This document shows positions 8,816 to 17,566 of a stretch of 51,038 nt of DNA, one piece after another. The notes beneath the pieces are model-generated. The model searched no databases. It had not been told where the DNA came from and saw only the letters and a program-made list of their open reading frames with translations. The position numbers and the translations under genes are program-made. Every line of letters begins with the position of its first letter. Position 1 is the stretch's first letter. This DNA comes from Pirellulales bacterium (lineage in GTDB: Bacteria; Planctomycetota; Planctomycetia; Pirellulales; JAICIG01): NCBI GenBank assembly GCA_035533075.1, contig DATLUO010000202.1:1-51038 (forward strand). Direction: 5' to 3'.

Positions 8816-9913
8816 CTAGCCGAGAAGTTCGCGATACAACGCCCCATGTCGCTCCACCATCTTCTCGACGCTGAACTCGTTCAGCATGCGTTGGCGGCCC
8901 GCCGCTCCCAAACGAGCGGCCAGCTCCGCGTCTTCGAGCACTCGCTGAGTGTGGCGAGCGAAGGCGGCCCGGTCGCCGATCGGGACGAGATAGCCCGTTT
9001 CGCCGGCCACGACCAGGTCGCGATTGCCCGTTATGTCCGTCGCCACCACCGGCACGCCGGCGATCATGGCCTCCATAATCGCGTTGGGCAGCCCCTCGTA
9101 TTCGCTGCCGAGCCACAGCACGTCGAAGTGCGGCATGAGCCGCGGCACGTCGGAGCGGTGGCCGAGAAAACGGACCTTGTCTTCGATCCTCACCTGCCGC
9201 TGATACTGCTCCAACCGCGGACGGTGCGGTCCGTCGCCGACGATCAGCAAATACACGTCGTCGCGAATCACCTTCAGCAAGTCGGCGGCCCAAATCAGGT
9301 CTTTGATCCGCTTCTGCGGCCAGAGCCGGCCCACGGCGCCCACCAGCCGGGCATGGGCCGGCAAGCCAAGCTCGGCCAGCAACTCGCACCGCGTCACCTC
9401 GCTGGGCGGCGGAGCCTCGATGCCGTTGGGGATGACCACAAACTTCTCGCCCGCGATCCCGTGCCGCTGATAAAACTCGCGAATGCCGCTGCTGTTGACG
9501 ACGATGCGATCGGTCCGCCGTGCCAGCCAGCGATCGATGGCCAGCTCGTGCCATACTTTCCACGGATCGACGCACCGCTCGGAAGCGACAATGCGTCGAA
9601 CGCCGGTGGCCAGCGCGGCGGCGCGTCCATAGCTGTTGGCGGCGAACAGCCAGGTATGCACCAGGTCGGGCCGCAGGGAGGCCACCTGCCGCTTAAGCCG
9701 CCAGAACGCCGCGGGATCGACCTTCGACGATTTGCCGATGATCGTCAGCGGCACACCGGCCGCTTGCAAATCGTGCTCGTAAGGCCCGCTGCGCGTGAGC
9801 GCGCAGACGTGCGGATCGAACTCGCCGCGCGGCAGCCGCGTGGCGAGCAGCATGAGCTGCTTCTCGGCGCCCGATCGGTCGAGCGTGGGTATAATGTGCA
9901 GAATCCGTGGCAT
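8816..9913 (-). CDS. Family 4 glycosyltransferase
   Basis: A 365-residue GT-B enzyme. The N-terminal domain begins MPRILHIIPTLDRSGAEKQL, with the glycine-containing acceptor loop of GT4 enzymes. The C-terminal donor domain has VGRLWPQKRIKDLI, LLIVGDGPHRPRLE and the EX7E-type element EYEGLPNAIMEAMIAGVPVV. It probably transfers a sugar from a nucleotide donor to a lipid or polysaccharide acceptor on the cytoplasmic face. It starts 4 bp after the stop of a second GT4 gene and is followed by shc, so it may act on hopanoids or on an envelope glycan; this is inferred from position only. Confidence 0.88.
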   Translation of the reverse strand: MPRILHIIPTLDRSGAEKQLMLLATRLPRGEFDPHVCALTRSGPYEHDLQAAGVPLTIIGKSSKVDPAAFWRLKRQVASLRPDLVHTWLFAANSYGRAAALATGVRRIVASERCVDPWKVWHELAIDRWLARRTDRIVVNSSGIREFYQRHGIAGEKFVVIPNGIEAPPPSEVTRCELLAELGLPAHARLVGAVGRLWPQKRIKDLIWAADLLKVIRDDVYLLIVGDGPHRPRLEQYQRQVRIEDKVRFLGHRSDVPRLMPHFDVLWLGSEYEGLPNAIMEAMIAGVPVVATDITGNRDLVVAGETGYLVPIGDRAAFARHTQRVLEDAELAARLGAAGRQRMLNEFSVEKMVERHGALYRELLG

Positions 9914-9917
9914 AACG

Positions 9918-11087
9918 TTAATGATCGAGCAATCTTTGGAACAACTCCAGATGCCGGTCTACCAGCTTATCGAGCGAAAACCGCTGGCTCGCCTGTCGTC
10001 GGGCTTCCTGGGCCAACGCGTCGGCCAACTCGCGGTTCTCGATCAGCTCGACGATCGTCGCGGCCAACCGATCGCTGTCGCGCGGCGGCACCAGACGCCC
10101 GCTCACGTGATCTTCGACGATCGCCTGGTTCGCCGGGATGTCGCTGGCCACCACCGGCAGGCCGATGGCCATCGCTTCCAGCACCGCCAGCGACATCCCT
10201 TCTTCCAGCGAGGGCAAAACAAACACGTCGGCTGCCCGCAAGAATTCTTCGACGTCGTCGAACGGTCCGGCCAGATAGACGAATCCCCACAGGCCAAGAT
10301 TGCCGATCAGCTCGTTGAGCTGGGTGCGATAGGGACCGTCGCCCACCAGCCACAGCCGGGCTTCGGGCAACCGCTTGAGCACGCTGGGCCAGGCCCGCAC
10401 CACGTATTCGAGCCCCTTCATGGCGTGCAGTCGGCCGGTATAAACGACCAGCGGCGCCTGATTGCCGATGGCCAGCGAGGCGTCGGCCTCGGCCAGGTCG
10501 GCACGGGCCGCGGCGCGGTCCGCCTCGTCGCGCGGTTCGGGTATGGCCACGCCGTTGGGAATGTAATGGATGCGGCTCCGCGCGTAGCCGGCCACGATCA
10601 ACTCGTGCTCGATCGCCGGGCTGGGGGCCACGAAGGCCTGGGCTTTTTGGCAGCGCCGCTTGATGCTCAGCCCGAAGTTCGCCTCAAGCTGCCAATGACA
10701 ATCGCCCGTCAAGCCGGCCCCTTCGGCGCGCAGCACGATGGGGAAGCCGCCACGCTGGGCGGCGGCCACGGCGGCGTAAGCGTCGTGCTTGAGCATCGAG
10801 ACATACACCAGGTCGAACGACGAGCGGTGGCTGCGCAGCCAGCGGCCGACGGCCCGCATGTAGCACCACGTGCCCCAGACGCGCGTTTGCGGATTGGCGA
10901 GGCGGATGACACGGACCCCGTGGTGCTCGATCTCGGCGGGCCAATCCGGCTGCCAGCGCGCGGTGAGAATGGTGGTGGCGGCTCCCTTGGCGTGCAGGCC
11001 GCCGGCCAGCCGCGCGGCCATGATTTCGGCCCCGCCCACCAGTGGCCAGAAACGCCGTGTTACGAGCACCACGCGCGGCGGCGTCAC
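9918..11087 (-). CDS. Family 4 glycosyltransferase (GTG start)
   Basis: About 389 residues, GT-B fold. RVVLVTRRFWPLVGGAEIMA is the N-terminal acceptor-loop signature. VVYTGRLHAMKGLEYVVRAW, LWLVGDGPYRTQL and SLEEGMSLAVLEAMAIGLPVV are the donor-domain motifs. The proposed GTG start at 11087-11085 overlaps the TGA of hpt (GTGA), a usual sign of translational coupling. An earlier in-frame start would lie deep inside hpt. It is only about 25% alike by eye to the downstream GT4, so the two are not a recent duplication. Confidence 0.87.
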   Translation of the reverse strand: MTPPRVVLVTRRFWPLVGGAEIMAARLAGGLHAKGAATTILTARWQPDWPAEIEHHGVRVIRLANPQTRVWGTWCYMRAVGRWLRSHRSSFDLVYVSMLKHDAYAAVAAAQRGGFPIVLRAEGAGLTGDCHWQLEANFGLSIKRRCQKAQAFVAPSPAIEHELIVAGYARSRIHYIPNGVAIPEPRDEADRAAARADLAEADASLAIGNQAPLVVYTGRLHAMKGLEYVVRAWPSVLKRLPEARLWLVGDGPYRTQLNELIGNLGLWGFVYLAGPFDDVEEFLRAADVFVLPSLEEGMSLAVLEAMAIGLPVVASDIPANQAIVEDHVSGRLVPPRDSDRLAATIVELIENRELADALAQEARRQASQRFSLDKLVDRHLELFQRLLDH

Positions 11088-11650
11088 TGTGCCGGTCCTT
11101 GCTGGCCCGGTCCGTGCTGGGCCGGTCCTGGACCGAGCTCGTGGGCTTCCAGGGCCGCCACGTAGGGCAGGTTGCGGAACGCATCGTGATAATCGAGGCC
11201 GTAACCGACGACGAACTCGTTGGGAATCTCGAAACCGACGTAGTCGGGCCGCACGGCCACACTCTGCCGTCCCTGCTTGCGCAACAGCACGGCGCTTTCC
11301 AACGACCGCGGCGAGAGCTCGTCGAAGTCGATCAAGAGCTGCTCCAGCGTCTGGCCCGTGTCGAAGATGTCGTCGACGAGCAGGACGCGATGGCCGCGGA
11401 TTTCCGGCAGCAGGTCGGCGTTCACGGCCAGCGCGCCGGGGCTGGTGGTCTTGCCGCGATAGCTGCGGCACTGCACCACTCCCACGCGCAGCGGCATGCG
11501 GAGATGGCGAATGAGATCGGCCAGCAGAACGACGCTGCCGGTGAGCACGCCGATGATGGTCAGCGGCCCGTCGCCGTAGTGCGCGGTGATTTCGCCTGCC
11601 AGCCGCTCGACGCCGGCGCGAATCTGCTCTTCAGACAACAGGATTCTCAA
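11084..11650 (-). CDS. hpt: Hypoxanthine phosphoribosyltransferase (TTG start)
   Basis: A 188-residue purine salvage enzyme making IMP/GMP from hypoxanthine or guanine and PRPP. The PRPP loop is VLLVDDIFDTGQTL, and LLRKQGRQ plus PDYVGFEIPNEFVVGYGLDY are the base-binding and C-terminal family blocks. The start is TTG at 11650, overlapping the upstream gene's TGA by TTGA; the downstream gene overlaps by GTGA. The last 16 residues (GPGPAQHGPGQQGPAQ) are an unusual Gly-Pro-Gln tail beyond the normal C terminus. Its place in a glycosyltransferase/hopanoid string is probably operonic convenience. Confidence 0.92.
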   Translation of the reverse strand: MRILLSEEQIRAGVERLAGEITAHYGDGPLTIIGVLTGSVVLLADLIRHLRMPLRVGVVQCRSYRGKTTSPGALAVNADLLPEIRGHRVLLVDDIFDTGQTLEQLLIDFDELSPRSLESAVLLRKQGRQSVAVRPDYVGFEIPNEFVVGYGLDYHDAFRNLPYVAALEAHELGPGPAQHGPGQQGPAQ

Positions 11651-12354
11651 TGGGGTAGCGGTCGCCTTTGCCTCGCGGACGTGCGGCCGGTCTGCGCCAG
11701 GCGGGACGCCGCCGATTCTCTGGCCGAGGCCGCGGCTTCTTTGTCGATTTGCAACTTCAGTTCGCCCGTGGCCTGTTTGGCGGCAAGCTGGTAGAACATC
11801 GCGGCCACGCGTGGCTTGCCGGCCTGGGCGGCATCACGCGCCCGCTTGACGTTTTGCACTGCTTCGGCCTGCTGGCTGGCAAGCTCGGCCGCTCGCTGCC
11901 GTCGCGCCTCGGCGACGCTGGAGGGCGGAACCTGGCCGGCGGAACTTTGCCGGGCGATCGCCAGCCGCCGCTTGGCGAGATACGCTTCCGCGGCCGACCT
12001 TTGTGACTCCCGCCCCGCCGATGCACGCTCAAGGGTCGCATGATCGAGAGCATCGAGGTCTTGCACGGTCGCCCGTAGCGAGGTCCGGCTGCTGCTCAAG
12101 TTCCGGCCAAACGACCGGTTGCCCGGAAACAGTCCGGAGCCATAGGCCGTGGAACCCATGCTCGACCGGCCGACGCCTCCCAGTGAAACCGAACCGCGGT
12201 CGGGAGCCGAAACGGAGGTGTTGACGCCGAACGTCGAAATGGACGGAAGCTGCACGACGGCCGGGACCTGGGCCGCGGCCGGCCCCAGCGGTTCCGCGCA
12301 ATCGAACGCGATCGCCAGCAGCACAAGAACGGTCAGCCGTCGCAAAGTTGCCAT
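11647..12354 (-). CDS. Secreted protein of unknown function with helical C-terminal half
   Basis: A 235-residue protein. Residues 1-28 are a signal peptide (VLVLLAIAFDCAEPLGPAAAQ). A Ser/Gly/Asn-rich stretch follows (GSVSLGGVGRSSMGSTAYGS), then an Ala/Arg/Gln-rich helical region (EAYLAKRRLAIARQSSAG; QAGKPRVAAMFYQLAAKQAT). The last part resembles a tetratricopeptide-like helix pair seen in planctomycete exported proteins, but no family is assigned. ATG 12354 has GGGAG upstream and a perfect TATAAT about 55 bp away. The stop overlaps the TTG start of hpt by 4 bp, so this is the first gene of the cluster. Confidence 0.7.
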   Translation of the reverse strand: MATLRRLTVLVLLAIAFDCAEPLGPAAAQVPAVVQLPSISTFGVNTSVSAPDRGSVSLGGVGRSSMGSTAYGSGLFPGNRSFGRNLSSSRTSLRATVQDLDALDHATLERASAGRESQRSAAEAYLAKRRLAIARQSSAGQVPPSSVAEARRQRAAELASQQAEAVQNVKRARDAAQAGKPRVAAMFYQLAAKQATGELKLQIDKEAAASARESAASRLAQTGRTSARQRRPLPH

Positions 12355-12409
12355 GATGTCGGTGCTCCCTCGGTGCAGTCGGGCACGGAACCAATCCGTG
12401 CAGCACCCT

Positions 12410-12415
12410 ATTATA
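12410..12415 (-). promoter_or_regulatory. -10 element of the minus-strand cluster
   Basis: A perfect TATAAT on the minus strand lies 56-61 bp before the ATG at 12354. The -35 region (TGTTCG/GTTCGC) is weak. This is the best candidate promoter for the hpt-GT-GT-shc-hpnH string. Confidence 0.55.
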
Positions 12416-12421
12416 GGAATT

Positions 12422-12450
12422 TTGGCCGGGCGCGAACAGCACGCTAGAAT
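12422..12450 (+). promoter_or_regulatory. Promoter of the MFS gene, apparently leaderless
   Basis: TTGGCC (12422-12427), a 17-bp spacer, then TAGAAT (12445-12450). The ATG starts at 12457, so transcription would start at or within a base or two of the start codon. No Shine-Dalgarno sequence fits in the 6 bp between. Confidence 0.5.
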
Positions 12451-12456
12451 GGCCCG

Positions 12457-13746
12457 ATGAGTTTCGACGAAAGCATCGAAAGCGAGCCTGAGCCGGAAGC
12501 GCTGCTGACCGTGCCGCACGACCCATACACCGCGCTGCGGCTGCGGAACTTTCAGTATTACCTGGCGGGCAACTCTCTGGCCATCTTCGGCATGCAGATG
12601 CAGACGGTGGCCGTGCAGTGGGAAATCTACGAGCGCACGCGCTGGCCCTTGGCCCTGGGCCTGGTCGGGCTGGTGCAGTTCCTGCCGGTGGTCTGCCTGA
12701 CGTTGCCCGCCGGACACGAAGCCGACCGCTCGCACCGCAAGGCCATCGTCATGATCGCCATGCTGTCGATCGCAAGCTGCTCGCTTGGCCTGGCGTGGGT
12801 CTCGCGGACGCAGGGCGACATCGGCTGGATGTATCTGCTGTTGCTGCTGAGCGGAGTGGCCCGCGCGTTCTTGCAGCCGGCCAAAGCCTCGCTGCTGCCG
12901 CAGATTGTGCCGCGCGACGCATTCAGCAACGCGGTGACCTGGAACATGAGCGCTTTCCAGCTTGCCGCCATCCTGGGACCGGCCGCGGGCGGGCAGCTCA
13001 TCGGCTATTCCGGCCGGGCCTGGCCCGTCTATCTGATCGACGCCGCATCGACCGCGGTCTTTTTCGCGCTGCTGGCGGCGATGCACGTGCCGAAGCATGC
13101 CGCCACGGCGTCGGCGAGCACGAGCAAAGCGCTGTTGGCCGGCTTTCGCTTCGTGTGGCGGAACAAGATCGTGCTGGCGGCGATTACGCTCGACATGTTC
13201 GCCGTGTTGCTGGGCGGGGCGGTGGCCTTGTTGCCGATCTATGCCGAAGACATCTTGCAGGTCGGCGCGCAGGGGCTCGGCTGGCTGCGCACCGCTCCGG
13301 CCGTCGGAGCGCTGGTGTTCTCCTTTGTGTTGGCTCATCGCCCGCCGATCGAGCACGCGGGCAGGACGCTGCTGTGGGTGGTGGCGGGCTTCGGCGCGGC
13401 GACGGTCGTGTTTGGGGTCTCGCAGTCGTATCCGCTCTCGCTGGCGATGCTGTTTCTGACCGGGGCCTTCGACATCGTGAGCGTCGTCATTCGCCACACG
13501 CTGGTGCAGCTTCTCACGCCCGACGACATGCGGGGCCGCGTTTCGGCCATCAACAGCGTATTCATCGGCGCCTCGAACGAACTGGGCGCCTTCGAATCGG
13601 GGCTGGTGGCCCAACTCTTCACTCCGGCGATTTCCGTGGTGTCCGGCGGCATCGGCACGCTGGTGGTGGTGCTTCTCGTGGCCGCGGTTTGGCCGCAGCT
13701 CCGTCGCTACGGACGTTTGCAAAGCGAACCGCGGAGTAATTCGTGA
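12457..13746 (+). CDS. MFS transporter (EntS-like exporter group)
   Basis: A 429-residue inner-membrane protein with about 12 predicted membrane helices. A cytoplasmic N terminus leads into LRLRNFQYYLAGNSLAIFGMQM, typical of the EntS/enterobactin-exporter branch. The loop 2-3 motif is PAGHEADRSHRKAIV (usual G-x-L-A-D-R-x-G-R-R form weakened). A second-half family block is LLTPDDMRGRVSAINSVFIGASNELGA. The substrate is unknown; relatives export siderophores or drugs. It is transcribed divergently from the secreted-protein gene at 12354 and converges on a repeat block. Confidence 0.88.
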   Translation: MSFDESIESEPEPEALLTVPHDPYTALRLRNFQYYLAGNSLAIFGMQMQTVAVQWEIYERTRWPLALGLVGLVQFLPVVCLTLPAGHEADRSHRKAIVMIAMLSIASCSLGLAWVSRTQGDIGWMYLLLLLSGVARAFLQPAKASLLPQIVPRDAFSNAVTWNMSAFQLAAILGPAAGGQLIGYSGRAWPVYLIDAASTAVFFALLAAMHVPKHAATASASTSKALLAGFRFVWRNKIVLAAITLDMFAVLLGGAVALLPIYAEDILQVGAQGLGWLRTAPAVGALVFSFVLAHRPPIEHAGRTLLWVVAGFGAATVVFGVSQSYPLSLAMLFLTGAFDIVSVVIRHTLVQLLTPDDMRGRVSAINSVFIGASNELGAFESGLVAQLFTPAISVVSGGIGTLVVVLLVAAVWPQLRRYGRLQSEPRSNS

Positions 13747-13795
13747 AGAGTGGTTTGGCTGCCGAAAACCGTCAACAATCGCTTGGTTCCGGTAT

Positions 13796-13866
13796 ACACC
13801 AACCCGAAGCGCTAGCGAGGAGCACGAAAAACCGGGAAATCCTCGCTTGCGCTTCGGGTTAGTGTG
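13796..13866. repeat. Asn-Pro-Lys-Arg-Lys-Arg-Gly type hairpin repeat
   Basis: AACCCGAAGCGCTAGCGAGG and CCTCGCTTGCGCTTCGGGTT are near-perfect inverted arms around a 20-nt A-rich loop. Read in one frame it encodes NPKRKRG, a hallmark intergenic repeat of Pirellulales genomes. It lies 50 bp after the MFS stop and may serve as a transcription end. Confidence 0.85.
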
Positions 13867-13969
13867 AAATGGGAACGGGTTGGGCGAAGCTTTACCAATG
13901 CGCCTTCTTAACTCTTTGTGAGGCAATCGGTTAAGGCAATGACAGCGATCCATCCAAAGCTACTAATCT

Positions 13970-14225
13970 GTGCGCCCCGCGCCGCGCGCGGCGCGAGGCA
14001 GCCAAAACCGGTCAGCCCACATTGACGCCAAGCGACCGTAACATGGTTACCGAACCGCCCTCCCGGTGATGTCGAATTCGTCGGCACCGCGACGCGCGCT
14101 TCGCGTCCCCGCCCGGTTTTTGCCGCTATCCGCCGCGCGCGGCGCGTCCCCGCCGAGTTTGCCGGCAGGCGCCGCGCGCGGCGCGTCCCAAACAGAATCA
14201 ACCGGCACGCGCAGCGCGCTGCGCG
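13970..14225. repeat. Second array of GC palindromes
   Basis: 16-nt palindromes at 13979-13994 and 14169-14184 (both GCGCCGCGCGCGGCGC), a 14-nt core at 14131-14144, a variant GCGCAGCGCGCTGCGC at 14209-14224 and a looped GACGCG/CGCGTC pair at 14091-14107. Several are followed by GCGTCCC and a spacer containing TTT and CCGG. The core is identical to the one at 3857-3872, so the two arrays belong to one family. No gene is seen in 13867-14238. Confidence 0.85.
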
Positions 14226-14238
14226 GGGAATTTGAGCG

Positions 14239-16311
14239 TCAGCGGCTGAGGGCCGCGGGCACGTCAACGTCGAGCATCTTCACCAGAAAGGCGTAGCCGT
14301 CGGCCATCTCTTCGATGGCCTTCGAGGTGGGAATGCCGGCGCCGTGCCCGGCACTGGTCTCGATGCGGATCAAGATCGGGGCGTCGCCGGCTTGCGCGGC
14401 CTGCAAAGCGGCGGCAAACTTGAAGCTGTGCGCCGGCACCACGCGGTCGTCGTGGTCGGCGGTCGTGATCAGGGTCGGCGGATACTCCGTGCCCGGCTTG
14501 ATGTTGTGCAGCGGCGAATACGCCAGTAGCGCGGGGAACTCGTCGGCGTTGTCGGCCGAACCATATTCCGAGGCCCAGGCCCAACCGATCGTGAACTTGT
14601 GAAACCGCAGCATGTCCAACACGCCCACCGCCGGTATCGCGGCGCCGTACAGATCGGGCCGCTGCGTGAGACAGGCGCCCACCAGCAAGCCGCCGTTGCT
14701 GCGGCCGGCGATCGCCAGCTTGTCGCGCGAGGTGTAGCCTTCGTCAATCAGCCACTCGGCCGCGGCGATAAAGTCGTCGAACACGTTTTGCTTCTGCGAC
14801 TTCATGCCCGCTTCGTGCCACGCCCGGCCGTATTCGCCGCCGCCCCGCAAGGTGGGCATGGCGAACACGCCGCCCAACTCCAGCCACACCATCCGCCCCA
14901 CCGAGAAACCTGGCGTCAGCGAAATGTCGAACCCGCCGTAGCCATAGAGATAGGTCGGCCGCGGCCGGTCGGGCTTCAGTCCCTTGCGATGCACCAGAAA
15001 CATCGGCACGCGCGTGCCGTCTTTGCTGTTGTAAAACACCTGCCGGGTCTCGTAGTCGGACGCCTGGAAAGGCACCTCCGGCTCGCGGAACAGCTCGCTC
15101 TTTCCCGCGTCGATCTCGTAGCGATAGATGGCCGGGGGCGAGACGAAGCTGGTGAACGAATAAAACGTCTCGCGGTCCGCTTGCCGGCCGGTGAAGCCGC
15201 CCGCGCTGCCGATGCCGGGCAAAACCAATCCGCCCAGCGATTTGCCCGACAGATCGAACATGCGGACCTGGCTCTTCGCGTCTTGCAAATAGGCGGCGAA
15301 AAAGCGGTCGCCCACGACGTGGACTTCTTCCAGCGTATCTTCCGCTTCGGGCACGATCTCCCGCCAGCGATCGCGGGCCGGGTGTTCCAGGTCGATGGCC
15401 ACCACGCGGTTGCGCGGCGCGTCGAGATCGGTCCGCAGCCAGAACGTCGAACCATCGTTGCCGAGAACATCGAAGCGGGCCTCGAAGCCGGTCAGCAGCT
15501 CCACGACTTCGGCCTTCGCGTGGCTGAGATCGAGATAGAACAGGTTGTTCTTCCGCTCGGTTCCGTGCGTGACCACGATCACCAGCCAGCGGCCGTCGTC
15601 GGTTACCTGGCCGTGAAAGCCCCACTCCTTTTGGTCCTTCCGCTGATAGACGAGCTTGTCTTGCGACTGCGGCGTGCCGACGCGGTGATAGTAAAGCTTT
15701 TGAAAATAGTTTTGCCCGGTCAGCTCCTCGTCGGGCTTCGGCTCGTCGTAGCGGCTGTAATAGAAGCCCTGGCCGTCGTTGCTCCAGCTTGCCCCGGAGA
15801 ACTTGACCCACTTGAGATGGTCGTCGAGATCGTCGGCGGTTTCGACGTTTCGCACGCGCCACTCTTGCCAGTCGGAGCCGGCCGCGGCCAGGCCATAAGC
15901 CAGCAGTTTGCCGTCGTCGCTGATGGCCGTGCCGGAGAGCGCGATCGTGCCTTCCTTCGAAAGCGCGTTGGGGTCGAGCAGCGTGCGCGGCTCGGCATCG
16001 AGGGCCGGCGCCCAGTAGAGCACGCTCTGGTTTTGCAGGCCGTCGTTTCGGGTGTAAAAGTAGCGTCCGCCACGGGCTTCGGGCACGCCGTACTTTTCGT
16101 AGTTCCACAGCTCCGTCAGCCGGCGGCGGATGGCGTCGCGCTGGGGGATCTTTTCGAGCACCGAGAAGGTGAGCTTATTCTCGGCCTCGATCCAGGCCCG
16201 CGTCTCGGGACTGTCGGGATCTTCCAGCCAGCGATACGGGTCGGGCAGCTTGGCGCCGTGATAATCGTCGACCTGATCGCCTCGCCGGGCTGTGGGGTAT
16301 TTCAGAGGCAT
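14239..16311 (-). CDS. Prolyl oligopeptidase (peptidase family S9A)
   Basis: A 690-residue serine peptidase that cuts short peptides after proline. The N-terminal seven-bladed propeller begins YPTARRGDQVDDYHG and DPYRWLEDPDSPETRAWIEA, then the C-terminal hydrolase domain follows. The catalytic triad is Ser538 (GRSNGG), Asp near 621 (DHDDRVVPAHS) and His656 (SAGHGAG). There is no signal peptide, so it is probably cytosolic, unlike many planctomycete S9 peptidases. ATG 16311 is preferred because MPLKYP aligns with the family N terminus; an upstream TTG at 16377 would overlap the fic stop and add 22 unconserved residues. Confidence 0.93.
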   Translation of the reverse strand: MPLKYPTARRGDQVDDYHGAKLPDPYRWLEDPDSPETRAWIEAENKLTFSVLEKIPQRDAIRRRLTELWNYEKYGVPEARGGRYFYTRNDGLQNQSVLYWAPALDAEPRTLLDPNALSKEGTIALSGTAISDDGKLLAYGLAAAGSDWQEWRVRNVETADDLDDHLKWVKFSGASWSNDGQGFYYSRYDEPKPDEELTGQNYFQKLYYHRVGTPQSQDKLVYQRKDQKEWGFHGQVTDDGRWLVIVVTHGTERKNNLFYLDLSHAKAEVVELLTGFEARFDVLGNDGSTFWLRTDLDAPRNRVVAIDLEHPARDRWREIVPEAEDTLEEVHVVGDRFFAAYLQDAKSQVRMFDLSGKSLGGLVLPGIGSAGGFTGRQADRETFYSFTSFVSPPAIYRYEIDAGKSELFREPEVPFQASDYETRQVFYNSKDGTRVPMFLVHRKGLKPDRPRPTYLYGYGGFDISLTPGFSVGRMVWLELGGVFAMPTLRGGGEYGRAWHEAGMKSQKQNVFDDFIAAAEWLIDEGYTSRDKLAIAGRSNGGLLVGACLTQRPDLYGAAIPAVGVLDMLRFHKFTIGWAWASEYGSADNADEFPALLAYSPLHNIKPGTEYPPTLITTADHDDRVVPAHSFKFAAALQAAQAGDAPILIRIETSAGHGAGIPTSKAIEEMADGYAFLVKMLDVDVPAALSR

Positions 16312-16373
16312 CGTTCCGATCCGCTTGAGCAGGGATTCGTCCTTTACGAGTGTCGGGCGAGACCGATGCCGCG

Positions 16374-17540
16374 TCAAGGCAACGCATCGGTATCTTTCGT
16401 CAGAACGTCGAGGTAGGCGTGGTAGGCATACACTCGGTCCCGGCGGCGGCCCGTGGTCTCGCGCAAGATGTTGGCTCTACACAAGGTGGCGACGGCTTTG
16501 GCGGCGGTCGGTTTTGTCGTTTTGAGTAAAGACATGGCTCCCGACAGCGTCACGATCGGTCGGCCGGGCAACGCGTCCCACAGGCGGACGGCTGGGATGG
16601 TCGCATCGCGCATGCGGAGCAGACGCTGGCGGTCTTTGTTCAACAACGCAAATAAGCTTGTCGCCGTGGCGATGCCGTCGTCGGCCGCTTCACGCACACA
16701 TTCCAGGAAATAGGCCGTCCAGCCTTCCCAGTCACCAGCGGCACGCACGGCGGAAAGGCAACGATAATACTCCTCGCGATGCCGTTTGAAGGCCAAGCTC
16801 AAATAGAGCAACGGCGATTGCAACAGCCCCCAATGCTCCAGCAGCAAAACAATGAGCAGGCGGCCGATACGTCCGTTGCCGTCCAAAAATGGGTGAATGG
16901 TCTCGAACTGGACGTGCGCCAGACCGGCGCGCACCAACGGCGGCAAGGGATCGTCGGCATAGAGCCAACGCTCCAACTCCGATAATTCCTGCGGCAAAGC
17001 GTCGGGCGGCGGCGGCACGAACGAGGCGTTGCCCGGTCGCGTTCCGCCGATCCAGTTTTGCGACGTGCGTATCGCTCCCGGCTGTTTCTCGGCGCCTCGC
17101 GCCCCGCGCATCAGCCGGTTGTGCGCCGCGCACAGCAAACGAACGCTCAAGGGCAGGCCTTTGGGCCGAGCGATTTCGCGGCGCGCGAAGGCCAAGGCAT
17201 CCACGTAATTGCAAACCTCGCGAACATCGTCCAAACGATCCGCGTCATGCGTCGCCTCATAGGTCAGCACGTCTTTCAGCGTGGCCTGAGTCCCTTCGAT
17301 TTGCGACGAAATCACCGCCTCTTTGCGGACGAAGCCGTACAGAAACCAATTGGGGCTGGGAACCATGACGCCGGCCACCGCCAGGCGGCCGACGGCGGCC
17401 AGTGCGGCGTTGTGCAGGGCGAGCAGCCTTTCATCGAGCACGAGCGGAGGCTCGGCCGGCGGAAGGGGTCGAGGCTGGAACGACCGCACTTCTTCGCCCC
17501 CGACGTTCAAAACCCGAAAGCTGCCGGTGGTCCGCGTCAT
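16374..17540 (-). CDS. Fic family protein, class II, with winged-helix tail
   Basis: A 388-residue protein with the AMP-transferase motif His216-PFLDGNGR-Arg224. An N-terminal Fic_N domain carries the inhibitory helix SSQIEGT (78-84), whose Glu would block ATP gamma-phosphate, the class II arrangement. The C-terminal roughly 70 residues (TLSGAMSLLKTTKPTAAKAVATL) form a winged-helix DNA-binding domain. It would AMPylate or deAMPylate a target protein and probably represses its own gene through the two palindromes upstream of the ATG. No antitoxin gene is adjacent. The downstream S9 peptidase starts within about 60 bp. Confidence 0.92.
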   Translation of the reverse strand: MTRTTGSFRVLNVGGEEVRSFQPRPLPPAEPPLVLDERLLALHNAALAAVGRLAVAGVMVPSPNWFLYGFVRKEAVISSQIEGTQATLKDVLTYEATHDADRLDDVREVCNYVDALAFARREIARPKGLPLSVRLLCAAHNRLMRGARGAEKQPGAIRTSQNWIGGTRPGNASFVPPPPDALPQELSELERWLYADDPLPPLVRAGLAHVQFETIHPFLDGNGRIGRLLIVLLLEHWGLLQSPLLYLSLAFKRHREEYYRCLSAVRAAGDWEGWTAYFLECVREAADDGIATATSLFALLNKDRQRLLRMRDATIPAVRLWDALPGRPIVTLSGAMSLLKTTKPTAAKAVATLCRANILRETTGRRRDRVYAYHAYLDVLTKDTDALP

Positions 17541-17566
17541 CGAAATGCGATTGCCAGGTTGTTCGT

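Noticed and set aside
16312-16377. Upstream TTG start for the prolyl oligopeptidase
   Set aside because: Would add 22 unconserved residues; the MPLKYP start matches the family N terminus.
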